Shown here: positions 1 to 5,889 of the stretch, in pieces | Layout of the letters: every line of letters starts with the position of its first letter | Position numbering within the stretch: position 1 is the first letter of the stretch | The notes under the pieces: model-generated | What the model saw: the letters and a program-made list of their open reading frames with translations, nothing else | Database searches by the model: none | Told to the model about the DNA's origin: nothing | Position numbers and translations under genes: made by a program | Origin: an uncultured Clostridia bacterium | GTDB taxonomy: Bacteria > Bacillota_I > Bacilli_A > RF39 > UBA660 | Length of the DNA: 5,893 bases | Direction of reading: 5' to 3' | NCBI GenBank assembly: GCA_947569225.1 | Contig: CANORX010000067.1 | Span: forward strand, 1 to 5,893

Positions 1-524
1 CCATAACTCCATCCAACTACTTTTAAATCAAATAGATCCATTACTATCGCTAGGTAAGTCCACCCTGTTTCTTTAATATATATGTATGTTATATCTCCAA
101 CCCATTTTTGACTTGGTTTATCAGTTGTAAAATCTTGTTCTAACAAGTTAGAAAACTCCTTAGTAACATCTGTTTTTGACTTACCTGCATGATTAAATTT
201 TTTAACTGTTATACTTCTAAGACCTAAGAATTTCATCCTTCTAGCAACTCTCTTCTGGCTCACTTTAAAACCATTGTTATTTAACACTTTAGTTATTTTA
301 GGTGAACCATATCTACACTTTGATTCATTAAATATCCTTGTTATTTCTACATCTAATTCTCTATTGGATTCCTTATAGGAATTAGTTGTATGCTTACAAT
401 GATAATAATAAACTGAGTGGTGTATTCCTAAGCATTTACATAACAGTCTAATATCATAGTTGTATTTGTTGTTGTTAATAAATTCTATCTTATCTGTTAT
501 TTCTTTGAGAATATGGCTACTGCT
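1..524 (-). CDS. IS3-family transposase OrfB, partial (C-terminus beyond window)
   Basis: This is the DDE transposase catalytic part, which cuts and joins IS ends. I translated the minus strand by hand. The frame stays open for about 174 codons to the window edge. It begins KKSSSHILKEITDKIEF after the frameshift. A helix-turn-helix HTH_21-like domain follows, with ESKCRYGSPKI and KVSQKRVARRMKFLGL, both typical of IS3 OrfB. Then comes the start of the rve integrase core, with QKWVGDITYIY and VMDLFDLKVVGWSY. The Asp of GDITY (codon at 93-95) is the expected first D of the DDE triad. The second D and the E lie beyond base 1, so catalytic integrity cannot be judged. No obvious ATG start of its own is seen; expression as an OrfAB fusion by -1 frameshifting is expected. 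The stretch is intact within the window. Confidence 0.9.
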
Positions 525-769
525 TTTTTTAATATTTCTACTTCCAATTCTAGTTCTCTATTTTTCTTTTTTAACTTCATTATTTCATCATTGTTAGTAA
601 CTTCTCCTGTTGATGTAGTTATAGTTCCATATTTATTTATCCAGTTTCTTATATTAGTGTGAGATACGCCATATTCTCTTGATAAGTCTGCCATTCTTTT
701 TCCTGATTCATACAAGTTTACTATTGTCTTTTTGAATTCTTCATCATAACTTTTCTTCTCCTTTGTCAT
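497..769 (-). CDS. IS3-family transposase OrfA (DNA-binding regulatory subunit)
   Basis: A 90-aa protein that in this family binds the IS ends and, alone, represses transposition. Residues about 5-48 form a transposase helix-turn-helix (SYDEEFKKTIVNLYESG, then LSREYGVSHTNIRNWINKYG). Residues about 62-85 are a Leu/Ile-heptad coiled coil (EIMKLKKKNRELELEVEILKK) matching the leucine zipper of IS3 OrfA. I place the start at ATG 769 rather than GTG 775. The ribosome binding site AAGGAGGG (777-784) sits 7 nt before 769 but only 1 nt before 775. The gene overlaps orfB, and the -1 slip site lies in its last codons. It appears intact. Confidence 0.9.
   Translation of the reverse strand: MTKEKKSYDEEFKKTIVNLYESGKRMADLSREYGVSHTNIRNWINKYGTITTSTGEVTNNDEIMKLKKKNRELELEVEILKKAVAIFSKK
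524..530 (-). other. A7 programmed -1 ribosomal frameshift site joining orfA and orfB
   Basis: On the minus strand, orfA codons TTA AAA AAA GCA contain the heptamer A-AAA-AAA followed by G. A -1 slip of both tRNAs preserves pairing and moves the ribosome into the orfB frame, giving EILKK then SSSHILKEIT. This is the usual IS3-family arrangement. The -1 frame is open on both sides. I did not identify a convincing downstream stem-loop stimulator. Confidence 0.75.
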
Positions 770-776
770 TGACACT

Positions 777-784
777 CCCTCCTT
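777..784 (-). promoter_or_regulatory. Strong ribosome binding site of orfA
   Basis: Minus-strand AAGGAGGG lies 7 nt upstream of ATG 769. It fixes the start there and rules out the earlier in-frame GTG at 775. Confidence 0.85.
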
Positions 785-799
785 CTTATTGGTATTACT

Positions 800-808
800 A
801 TTATACCA
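800..808 (-). promoter_or_regulatory. Extended -10 promoter of the IS (orfA)
   Basis: The minus strand reads TGGTATAAT, a perfect TATAAT at 800-805 preceded by a TGn extension at 806-808. The only -35-like hexamer is TAGACA (825-830), at a long 19-bp spacing, so the extended -10 probably carries the promoter. It sits about 16 nt before the ribosome binding site. Confidence 0.6.
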
Positions 809-827
809 TTTGGAAAGATTTTCGTGT

Positions 828-1707
828 CTATATATCTATTCTAACACCAGTATTAGATATTTTATCAATTTGTTTCAGTTTTTGTTTTCTATTGAGTTCT
901 ATATTGTCAGTATCTTTTAATTGTTGTTCGTACTCTTTGATTTTGTTTGAAATCTCTTGATTTTTCTGATTTAGTATTTCCTTTGAAATAGAGCCCTCAA
1001 GTTGTAAATCAATAAGATTAGATAACTTATTTTCTAGCTTAGAAATTTCTTCCTTAATCTTCTTTTGATTATTATAATCTTGATTGTTATTGATTGCTTC
1101 ATTTACTTTTTTCATAAATGAATTGATGTATTTATCACTATCTTGAAATAGTTTGTTGTAAGAAAGTACAAATATATCTTCTAATTCTTCTTGTTTATAA
1201 TGAATTAAGTTGGAACATTCAATTTTATTACGATGACTTCGACAAACCCAATAAGCTACTTCTTTATTATTACTTCTGATTTTATAAGAACGTCTGATAA
1301 ATCTCTCTCCACATATTCCACAAAAGATTTTGCTACTAAAAGCATATTTACGACTAAACTTATCTCTGTTACCATCTTGGTTTGATGATTTTACTTCTGA
1401 TAGTTAGTATTTCTTGGCATTTGTCCCATAACTCACGAGAGATAATTGGTTCGTGATGATTAGAAGTAAAATATTGTTCTTTTTCTCCATAATTCAATTT
1501 CTTTTTATGGGTTAAAACATTTTCGGTATAATATTTTCCAGTTTTTAAATCGCCTACATATTTTTCATTGGTGATTATTCTTCGTACTGATGCATGATAC
1601 CATTTTAAATTAGATGGACTAGGTATACCCAAATTATTTAAGTTAAGAGCTATTATATTAAAACTTTTTACTGTACTTTTTTGTAAACTTTTGTTTATTA
1701 AGTTGAC
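828..1707 (-). pseudogene. Large serine recombinase remnant (truncated, frameshifted, interrupted by the IS)
   Basis: This is the middle and C-terminal part of a phage- or ICE-type serine integrase. The first frame, open from about 1707, has IIALNLNNLGIPSP, WYHASVRRIITNEKYVGDL and HHEPIISRELWDKCQEILT, the Recombinase domain signature. Near 1400-1402 the reading moves to another frame, which resumes with SEVKSSNQDGNRDKFSRKY. A zinc ribbon follows (FCGICGERF ... YWVCRSHR ... IECSN). Its Cys codons are at 1320-1322, 1311-1313, 1242-1244 and 1215-1217. A long Lys/Glu/Leu coiled coil covers about 870-1110. The N-terminal resolvase domain with the catalytic serine is absent: a stop at 1708-1710 precedes the open frame. 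The C-terminus ends at a TAG (828-830) that looks supplied by the IS. The product cannot be an active recombinase. It marks decay of a former integrated element. Confidence 0.85.
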
Positions 1708-1731
1708 CTATATTTTTTTATGTTATATATT
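1703..1731 (+). promoter_or_regulatory. Sigma-70-type promoter of the two-gene unknown unit
   Basis: TTGACC (1703-1708), a 17-bp spacer, then TATATT (1726-1731) is a near-consensus match with ideal spacing. Predicted transcription starts near 1738, giving a leader of about 15 nt with AAAGGA (1737-1742) and GAGGT (1746-1750) before ATG 1753. The -35 overlaps the point where the recombinase remnant's open frame ends. Confidence 0.7.
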
Positions 1732-1752
1732 AAGATAAAGGATATGAGGTAA

Positions 1753-2490
1753 ATGGATAATTTGTATATTGAAGGTGTAAATGTTGGGGAAGCATTTAAA
1801 AATATGAAAGTAGGAGAAGAGATAGTTTTAGATTTAGAGAAAGTTAGAGATTTTAGTGTTAATGTTTTATCAGTGGAGAGAAAGACAAAACAGAGAGAGG
1901 TTAATGTTGATGTTTTAAAAAAAATAATTTCTGGTGTTTTATTAGTTTCTGTTATTACAGTTGCTTCTTTTGGTTTAGATAAGGCAATAGAATTTAATAG
2001 TCCTTTGAAAATGGAAAATATGTCTAAAGAGATTTATGCTGTTATTAGACAGGTTGAAGATTTTAAACCTCATACTATTTTAGGGCAAAATACTCGTAGA
2101 AATGGTGATGTTGTTTTTTATGATCAAGAAGGGATTGCTAAGGATTTGTTAAGTTTGGATAGTTCTCTTTTTGATTATGCTTTGTGCTCAGTTTGTAATG
2201 AGATGGGAAATAATTTAAATAATAATGTTGGGATTAATGGACTTAGTAATATAGATGCAGTTATTTATTATTTGAGATTTTATTCTAATATGGAAGGTAA
2301 GTATTTTAATCAATATGTTAGTAGTGCGTTTAGAGATGTTGATAGTTTAAATGGCTATTTAATTAAGAATGGGTATGTGGATAGTAATGGTAATCCTTCT
2401 ATGGAGATGTTTAAAAAAGCTAGTGATAGTAATGCACAAGTTATTTATGATATTATAAAGGCACAAAGTAAAGGAGCTAGTTTGTCATGA
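1753..2490 (+). CDS. Single-pass membrane protein of unknown function
   Basis: I do not recognise this 245-aa protein. Residues 1-56 form a charged cytoplasmic segment ending in a basic stretch (VERKTKQREV, then DVLKK). Residues about 57-75 are one hydrophobic membrane helix (IISGVLLVSVITVASFGL). The basic residues before it predict N-in, C-out topology. Residues 76-245 would lie outside the membrane and look mainly helical and Asn/Asp/Ser-rich. The only two cysteines are C145 and C148, in a CSVC motif (YALCSVCNEMGN), so a disulfide or metal site on the outer face is possible but unproven. No catalytic signature was seen. ATG 1753 is supported by the nearby promoter and GAGG/AAAGGA. The gene ends in TGA overlapping the next start by 4 nt, implying translational coupling. 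Reading frame and strand are firm; function is open. Confidence 0.85.
   Translation: MDNLYIEGVNVGEAFKNMKVGEEIVLDLEKVRDFSVNVLSVERKTKQREVNVDVLKKIISGVLLVSVITVASFGLDKAIEFNSPLKMENMSKEIYAVIRQVEDFKPHTILGQNTRRNGDVVFYDQEGIAKDLLSLDSSLFDYALCSVCNEMGNNLNNNVGINGLSNIDAVIYYLRFYSNMEGKYFNQYVSSAFRDVDSLNGYLIKNGYVDSNGNPSMEMFKKASDSNAQVIYDIIKAQSKGASLS
2470..2476 (+). promoter_or_regulatory. Ribosome binding site of the 81-aa gene, inside the preceding gene
   Basis: AAAGGAG lies 10 nt upstream of ATG 2487, within the last codons of the upstream gene. It confirms the ATG of the ATGA overlap as a true start. Confidence 0.75.
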
Positions 2491-2732
2491 ATGTAGATGT
2501 TGGTAATATTGATAATAAGGATTATATGGAAATAGATAAGATAGAGTGCAATGGAAATACTTATGTTTATCTTAGTAATGTTGATGATATGAAAGATTTT
2601 TGTATAAGAAAGATTGTTGCAAGAGAAGGTAAAGTTTTTTATGAAGGTTTAAAGGATAATGATGAGTTTGATTTGGCTTTAATGTATTTTATTAAAAAGC
2701 ATAAGAATTTTATTAGAGAAGAGATTAGTTAG
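2487..2732 (+). CDS. Small acidic protein of unknown function, coupled to the membrane protein gene
   Basis: An 81-aa soluble protein with no signal peptide or membrane segment. Residues about 17-55 look like paired beta strands: IDKIECNGNTYVYLSNVDD, then FCIRKIVAREGKVFYEGL. Residues about 58-78 form an acidic-then-basic helix (DNDEFDLALMYFIKKHKNF). The phrase 'nucleic-acid-free small beta-plus-helix protein' is as far as the sequence goes; I recall vaguely similar short proteins in Firmicutes mobile or accessory regions but cannot name a family. Cysteines are C21 and C39. The start overlaps the previous stop by 4 nt (ATGA), so both proteins are probably made together and may interact. A terminator follows 14 nt after the stop. 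Confidence 0.8.
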   Translation: MNVDVGNIDNKDYMEIDKIECNGNTYVYLSNVDDMKDFCIRKIVAREGKVFYEGLKDNDEFDLALMYFIKKHKNFIREEIS

Positions 2733-2746
2733 TTTTATAATTAAAA

Positions 2747-2777
2747 AAGCTATAATGAGGTTATTTCATTATAGTTT
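2747..2777. terminator. Bidirectional intrinsic terminator between convergent genes
   Basis: A 12-bp stem (2747-2758 paired with 2766-2777, one G-T pair) encloses a 7-nt loop. The core arm is CTATAATGA against TCATTATAG. Reading leftwards from cysS, the stem ends in CTTTTTTAATT, a strong U tract (six T's opposite 2743-2748). Reading rightwards, the tail is TTTCTTATTTT. It starts 14 nt after the 81-aa gene stop and immediately follows the cysS stop codon at 2779-2781, so it should serve both transcripts. Confidence 0.8.
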
Positions 2778-2778
2778 C

Positions 2779-4185
2779 TTATTTTCTGTCATTTAGTGAT
2801 ATTCCTAAATTATTTAATTCGTCTCTTATTTTATCTGATTCTTCATAGTTTTTTTCTTCTCTATATTTGTTTCTTATGTTGTTAATTATTTCAATTAATT
2901 CTTGTTCTTTAGAGTTTTCTTTGTTTGTTTTAAATGATAGTCCTAGTATGTTTTCAGCACATTCAGTTATGAAGTTATTTAATGCTAGCAGTTTTGTAAT
3001 GTTTTTGTCTTCTGTTAGTTCTTTGTTAATAAGTCTACTAGCTTCGAATAGATAGCTTACTGCTAATCCTGTATTGAAGTCATCTGACATGGCGGTTATA
3101 AAGTTTTCTTTTAATTTATCGACAGTTTCGTCTGTTTTATTTTCGTCGTCAATATTTTTTAAAGCACTTCTTAAATTATTTACACTGTTTGTTAGTTTTT
3201 CATAATTTTTCTTTGCTTCTTCAAGGCTTTCTTTGTTGAAGTCTGTTGGTTTTCTGTAATGGTTAAGTAGTATAAAGAATCTTACAACAATAGGGTCAAA
3301 GTCTTTAAATAAATCTGATAGTGTTATAAAATTTCCTAATGATTTTCCCATTTTTTGTCCATTAACGGTTACTAAGTTGTTATGAATTAAGTAATTTACA
3401 AATTTTTTTCCATTAGCTGCTTCACTTTGGGCTAATTCACATTCGTGATGTGGGAATATGTTGTCCATTCCTCCTCCATGTATGTCAAATGTTTCTCCTA
3501 AGTATTTTTTACTCATAACTGAACATTCAACATGCCAGCCTGGATAGCCTAGACCCCAAGGAGATGGCCATTTCATAAGGTGTCCGTTTTCTGCTTTTTT
3601 CCAAAGTGCAAAGTCTTCGTTAGATTTTTTGTCAGAGGCAATTTCTATTCTTTCTCCACTTAGTGTTTCGTCAAGTGTTCTGTTTGAAAGTTGTCCGTAA
3701 TTTTTGAATTTTTTTATGTCATAGTATACGTTTCCTTCTTCTGTTACGTATGCATATTCTTTTTCTATTAGAGTTTTTATCATATCAATGATTTCAATTA
3801 TATGTCCAGTAGCGCGACAACTTATTGATGGTTTTAATACGTTTAGACTTGCCATTGCATCAAAGTAAATGTTTTCATATTTGTATGCTATTTCTACAGG
3901 ATCTATTTGTTCTAGTTTAGCTTGTCTTTCTATTTTGTCTTCTCCTTCATCTATGTCTCCAACTAAGTGTCCTACGTCAGTTATGTTTTGTACATATTTA
4001 ACTTTGTATCCTAAGTAACTTAAATATCTATATATTACGTCAAAACACACATAACTTTTAGCATGTCCTAAGTGAGGATATCCATATACTGTAGGACCGC
4101 ATACATACATTCCGACATGATTACCGTTAATACTTTTAAATTCTTCTTTTTGTCTTGTTAATGTGTTATAAACTACTAATTTCAT
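2779..4185 (-). CDS. cysS: Cysteinyl-tRNA synthetase
   Basis: Class I aminoacyl-tRNA synthetase that charges tRNA-Cys with cysteine using ATP, in the cytoplasm. Its 468 aa is the family's usual length. The N-terminal Rossmann fold has [20 protein letters not shown], with the HIGH motif as HLGH at 38-41. The zinc ligands expected for cysteine selection are all present: C29, C221 (WHVECS), H246 and E250 ([10 protein letters not shown]). The KMSKS motif is KMGKS at 278-282. A helical DALR-like and anticodon-binding region follows; its tail reads [21 protein letters not shown] 4185 follows AAGGAG (4198-4203) with a rather long 12-nt gap, and no better start is seen upstream. The gene appears monocistronic, not joined to gltX or cysE as in many Bacilli. 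It faces the opposite way from its neighbours. Intact. Confidence 0.97.
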   Translation of the reverse strand: MKLVVYNTLTRQKEEFKSINGNHVGMYVCGPTVYGYPHLGHAKSYVCFDVIYRYLSYLGYKVKYVQNITDVGHLVGDIDEGEDKIERQAKLEQIDPVEIAYKYENIYFDAMASLNVLKPSISCRATGHIIEIIDMIKTLIEKEYAYVTEEGNVYYDIKKFKNYGQLSNRTLDETLSGERIEIASDKKSNEDFALWKKAENGHLMKWPSPWGLGYPGWHVECSVMSKKYLGETFDIHGGGMDNIFPHHECELAQSEAANGKKFVNYLIHNNLVTVNGQKMGKSLGNFITLSDLFKDFDPIVVRFFILLNHYRKPTDFNKESLEEAKKNYEKLTNSVNNLRSALKNIDDENKTDETVDKLKENFITAMSDDFNTGLAVSYLFEASRLINKELTEDKNITKLLALNNFITECAENILGLSFKTNKENSKEQELIEIINNIRNKYREEKNYEESDKIRDELNNLGISLNDRK

Positions 4186-4213
4186 TTTAGGTTATCTCTC
4201 CTTTTATGTAATT

Positions 4214-4222
4214 ATTATATCA
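4214..4222 (-). promoter_or_regulatory. Extended -10 promoter of cysS
   Basis: The minus strand reads TGATATAAT: perfect TATAAT at 4214-4219 with a TGn extension at 4220-4222. The hexamer at -35 distance (TACTAA on the minus strand, 4237-4242) is poor. Transcription would start near 4207, giving a leader of about 22 nt, too short for a T-box riboswitch. Confidence 0.65.
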
Positions 4223-4259
4223 TGTGATTTAAGTTTTTAGTACTATTTTTCTATTTCTT

Positions 4260-4268
4260 TGGTATAAT
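4260..4268 (+). promoter_or_regulatory. Extended -10 promoter of the DNA glycosylase gene
   Basis: TGGTATAAT at 4260-4268 is a perfect TATAAT with a TGn extension, and is identical to the one driving the IS. No good -35 is present. Transcription would start near 4275, leaving about 14 nt before ATG 4289. The -10 is incompatible with translation starting at TTG 4268. Confidence 0.65.
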
Positions 4269-4278
4269 TGTTTTTGTT

Positions 4279-4284
4279 GAGGAG
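4279..4284 (+). promoter_or_regulatory. Ribosome binding site fixing the glycosylase start
   Basis: GAGGAG lies 4 nt before ATG 4289. This supports a start there rather than at the in-frame TTG at 4268, which lies upstream of this site and overlaps the -10. Confidence 0.75.
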
Positions 4285-4288
4285 TTTT

Positions 4289-5128
4289 ATGAAGATAGAT
4301 AGATGTGGTATAAATTTGTATGATACTTTATTTAGTGGACAATGTTTTAGAATGGCTTTAGAAAGTGATGGGTCTTTTACTATTGTTCTTAGTGATAGGG
4401 TTGTTAATATAAAAGAAGATGATGAGTTTTTAATTCTTGATAGTAATAATTTAAATGATTTGGATAGTGTAGTTAAAAGATATTTGGATTTAGAAAGAGA
4501 TTATGATAGTATAAATTTGTTTTTAGCTAAAAAGAATAAGGTTTTAAATGATAATATTTATTATTGTGATGGTTATAGGATTTTAAATCAGGATAAGTTT
4601 GAGATGCTTGTTACATATATTATAAGTCAAAATAATAATGTTAAGAGAATTATTGGGAGTGTAGATAAGTTATCTAAGCTTTATGGTAAAAGAGTTCTTT
4701 TTAGAGGTGAAGAGTATTTTTTGTTTCCTACTTATGAGGAGATGAAAGATATTAGTTTAGAAGAGTTAAGAGAAATTGGAGTAGGTTTTAGGGATAAGTA
4801 TATTAGAAATGCTTTGGATAAGTTAGAAAGTGATAATTTATTTTTAGAGAGATTAGATAAAATTAGTTCTATTGATGCTTTAGATGAACTTACAAGTATT
4901 AAAGGTATTGGAACTAAGGTTGCTAGTTGTATTTTAATGTTTGGATATGGTAGGTTTGATGTTTATCCTGTAGATACTTGGGTTAGGCATTTCGTGAGTG
5001 AAAATTATGATGTTAAAGATAATATTAAAGATATTAGTATTTATATGAGAGATATTTTTCAAGATTATTCTGGGCTTGCTATTCAGTATTTTTATCATAT
5101 TGAAAGAAATAAAAAGGATAAGGAATAG
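4289..5128 (+). CDS. ogg: 8-oxoguanine DNA glycosylase/AP lyase, OGG1-type (HhH-GPD family)
   Basis: Base-excision repair enzyme expected to remove 8-oxoguanine opposite C and then nick the abasic site. It has 279 aa from ATG 4289. Residues 1-90 form the OGG N-terminal domain, with FSGQCFRM at 15-22 matching the OGG1 SGQxFRW motif. Residues about 98-120 carry YIISQNNNVKRI, equivalent to the Asn-Asn...Arg motif that contacts the orphan cytosine. The helix-hairpin-helix is LTSIKGIGTKVASCILMFGYG (201-221, written here in part), with K210 of GTK as the Schiff-base lysine. D229 of YPVDTW is the catalytic aspartate. No Fe-S cysteine cluster follows, as expected for OGG1 and unlike Nth or MutY. Key residues are intact. 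The exact substrate preference is inferred from family. Confidence 0.92.
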   Translation: MKIDRCGINLYDTLFSGQCFRMALESDGSFTIVLSDRVVNIKEDDEFLILDSNNLNDLDSVVKRYLDLERDYDSINLFLAKKNKVLNDNIYYCDGYRILNQDKFEMLVTYIISQNNNVKRIIGSVDKLSKLYGKRVLFRGEEYFLFPTYEEMKDISLEELREIGVGFRDKYIRNALDKLESDNLFLERLDKISSIDALDELTSIKGIGTKVASCILMFGYGRFDVYPVDTWVRHFVSENYDVKDNIKDISIYMRDIFQDYSGLAIQYFYHIERNKKDKE

Positions 5129-5147
5129 AAACATATTGAATTAGTAG

Positions 5148-5176
5148 TTGTAAAAATGTGTTTTTTGTTTTATTAT
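5148..5176 (+). promoter_or_regulatory. Possible promoter of the thioredoxin-fold gene
   Basis: TTGTAA (5148-5153), 17 bp, then TATTAT (5171-5176). The match is moderate (4/6 and 5/6), but the spacing is ideal. A leader of about 14 nt with GAGAGG (5181-5186) leads to ATG 5197. Read-through from the glycosylase gene 68 bp upstream is the alternative. Confidence 0.4.
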
Positions 5177-5196
5177 TATAGAGAGGTTAAGAAGAT

Positions 5197-5889
5197 ATGA
5201 AAAAGTTTTTATTATTTGTATTTGTGTTATTTTGCTTTCCACTTATGTTTAGTGCAGAGTCACGTGATTATGTTAGTGAAAGTATTGAGGAGAGTTTTAA
5301 AGAAGAAGGTATTAGTTATGATTTAGGTGATTATGAGACTAGTGATGATAAGGTGAATGTTTATCTTTTTAGAGGTAATGGTTGTAGTCACTGTAAGAAT
5401 TTTTTGCAGTTTGTTAGTGATACTTTAGTGAAAGATTATGGAGAGTATTTTAATTTAATTAGTTATGAAGTTAGAGGTAATGCCGATAATTATTATTTGA
5501 AGAATGAAGTTGCTAAAGCTTTAAATTTTGAGAGTAAGGGAGTTCCTTTTATTGTTATAGGTGATAAGTTTTTTTCTGGATATAATTCTTCTAAGAGTGA
5601 GGCTATTATAAATCTTATTAAGTCTACGTATGAAGATAAGAATAGGGTAGATGTAGTTAGTGAGGTTATTAATGGTACTTATAAGCCTGTTAGTGGAAAT
5701 CATAATGCAATAGTTAATAATAGTAATGATAATAAAGAAGAAGTAAAAGTTAATGAAAGTAAGGCTATTGCTAGTGGTAATGCTGAGTTTGATACAGAAG
5801 TTATTGTTATTATCTTGGGGACAATAGTAGCTATTTCTGTTTTGGTTTTCGTTATTTTGTTTTATAAAAAGATTAATAAGAGTAAATAA
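5197..5889 (+). CDS. Membrane-anchored extracytoplasmic thioredoxin-fold protein (CSHC)
   Basis: A 230-aa protein likely to act in thiol-disulfide exchange outside the cytoplasmic membrane. Residues 1-20 are a signal peptide or N-terminal anchor (MKKFLLFVFVLFCFPLMFSA); the -3 residue is Phe, so cleavage after A20 is doubtful. Residues 21-52 are an acidic spacer. The thioredoxin fold spans about 53-145: strand NVYLFRG, active site GCSHCKNF (C63, C66), and the cis-proline in KGVPFIVIGD (P117). Residues about 150-198 are an Asn/Glu/Lys-rich linker, and about 202-223 form a C-terminal membrane helix (VIVIILGTIVAISVLVFVI) followed by KKINKSK, giving an N-out, C-in anchor. It may be an oxidase, reductase or disulfide isomerase; the CSHC dipeptide does not decide. 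It follows the glycosylase gene by 68 bp on the same strand. Intact, ending 4 bases before the window edge. Confidence 0.88.
   Translation: MKKFLLFVFVLFCFPLMFSAESRDYVSESIEESFKEEGISYDLGDYETSDDKVNVYLFRGNGCSHCKNFLQFVSDTLVKDYGEYFNLISYEVRGNADNYYLKNEVAKALNFESKGVPFIVIGDKFFSGYNSSKSEAIINLIKSTYEDKNRVDVVSEVINGTYKPVSGNHNAIVNNSNDNKEEVKVNESKAIASGNAEFDTEVIVIILGTIVAISVLVFVILFYKKINKSK

Larger units (their letters stand above)
1..846 (-). mobile_element. IS3-family insertion sequence, partial (left part of window)
   Basis: The element has the IS3 layout: a small orfA with helix-turn-helix and leucine zipper, then an orfB with an integrase-type catalytic core in the -1 frame. Transcription runs leftwards and the orfB end lies outside the window. 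The upstream terminus cannot be placed exactly because the other inverted repeat is not visible. The reading frame of the interrupted recombinase loses family resemblance near 846. The minus strand there reads TGTTAGAATAG and then TAGACACG, and IS3 elements usually begin with TG, so 846 is a guess with an uncertainty of roughly 20 bases. Family assignment is firm, boundary is not. Confidence 0.8.

Noticed and set aside
763..960. 65-codon plus-strand open frame across the IS end and recombinase remnant
   Set aside because: It is the antisense of orfA's leader and of the recombinase coiled coil, and it has no ribosome binding site.
2380..2415. EF-hand-like calcium loop DSNGNPSMEMFK in the unknown membrane protein
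   Set aside because: Only the first three positions resemble an EF loop; the later ligand positions and the Gly do not match. It is more likely an ordinary turn.
2867..3055. 62-codon plus-strand open frame inside cysS
   Set aside because: Antisense to a clear, conserved cysS reading frame.
4268..4288. Upstream TTG start for the glycosylase, adding 7 residues
   Set aside because: The TTG overlaps the TATAAT box and lies before the predicted transcript start; GAGGAG points to ATG 4289.
4934..5134. 66-codon minus-strand open frame inside the glycosylase gene
   Set aside because: Antisense to the helix-hairpin-helix domain; composition is only a shadow of the real gene.
5129..5175. Possible terminator between the glycosylase and thioredoxin-fold genes
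   Set aside because: There is a T-rich run (5160-5170), but the best stem I could form (ACAT with ATGT plus a bulged extension) is too weak.
5521..5703. 60-codon minus-strand open frame inside the thioredoxin-fold gene
   Set aside because: Antisense to conserved coding sequence and without a start context.
1753..5889. Mollicutes genetic code (TGA as Trp)
   Set aside because: Tryptophans in cysS, the glycosylase, the IS and the recombinase are all TGG, and no in-frame TGA occurs inside the genes. The one TGA stop (2488-2490) is not decisive, since a TAG follows two codons later.
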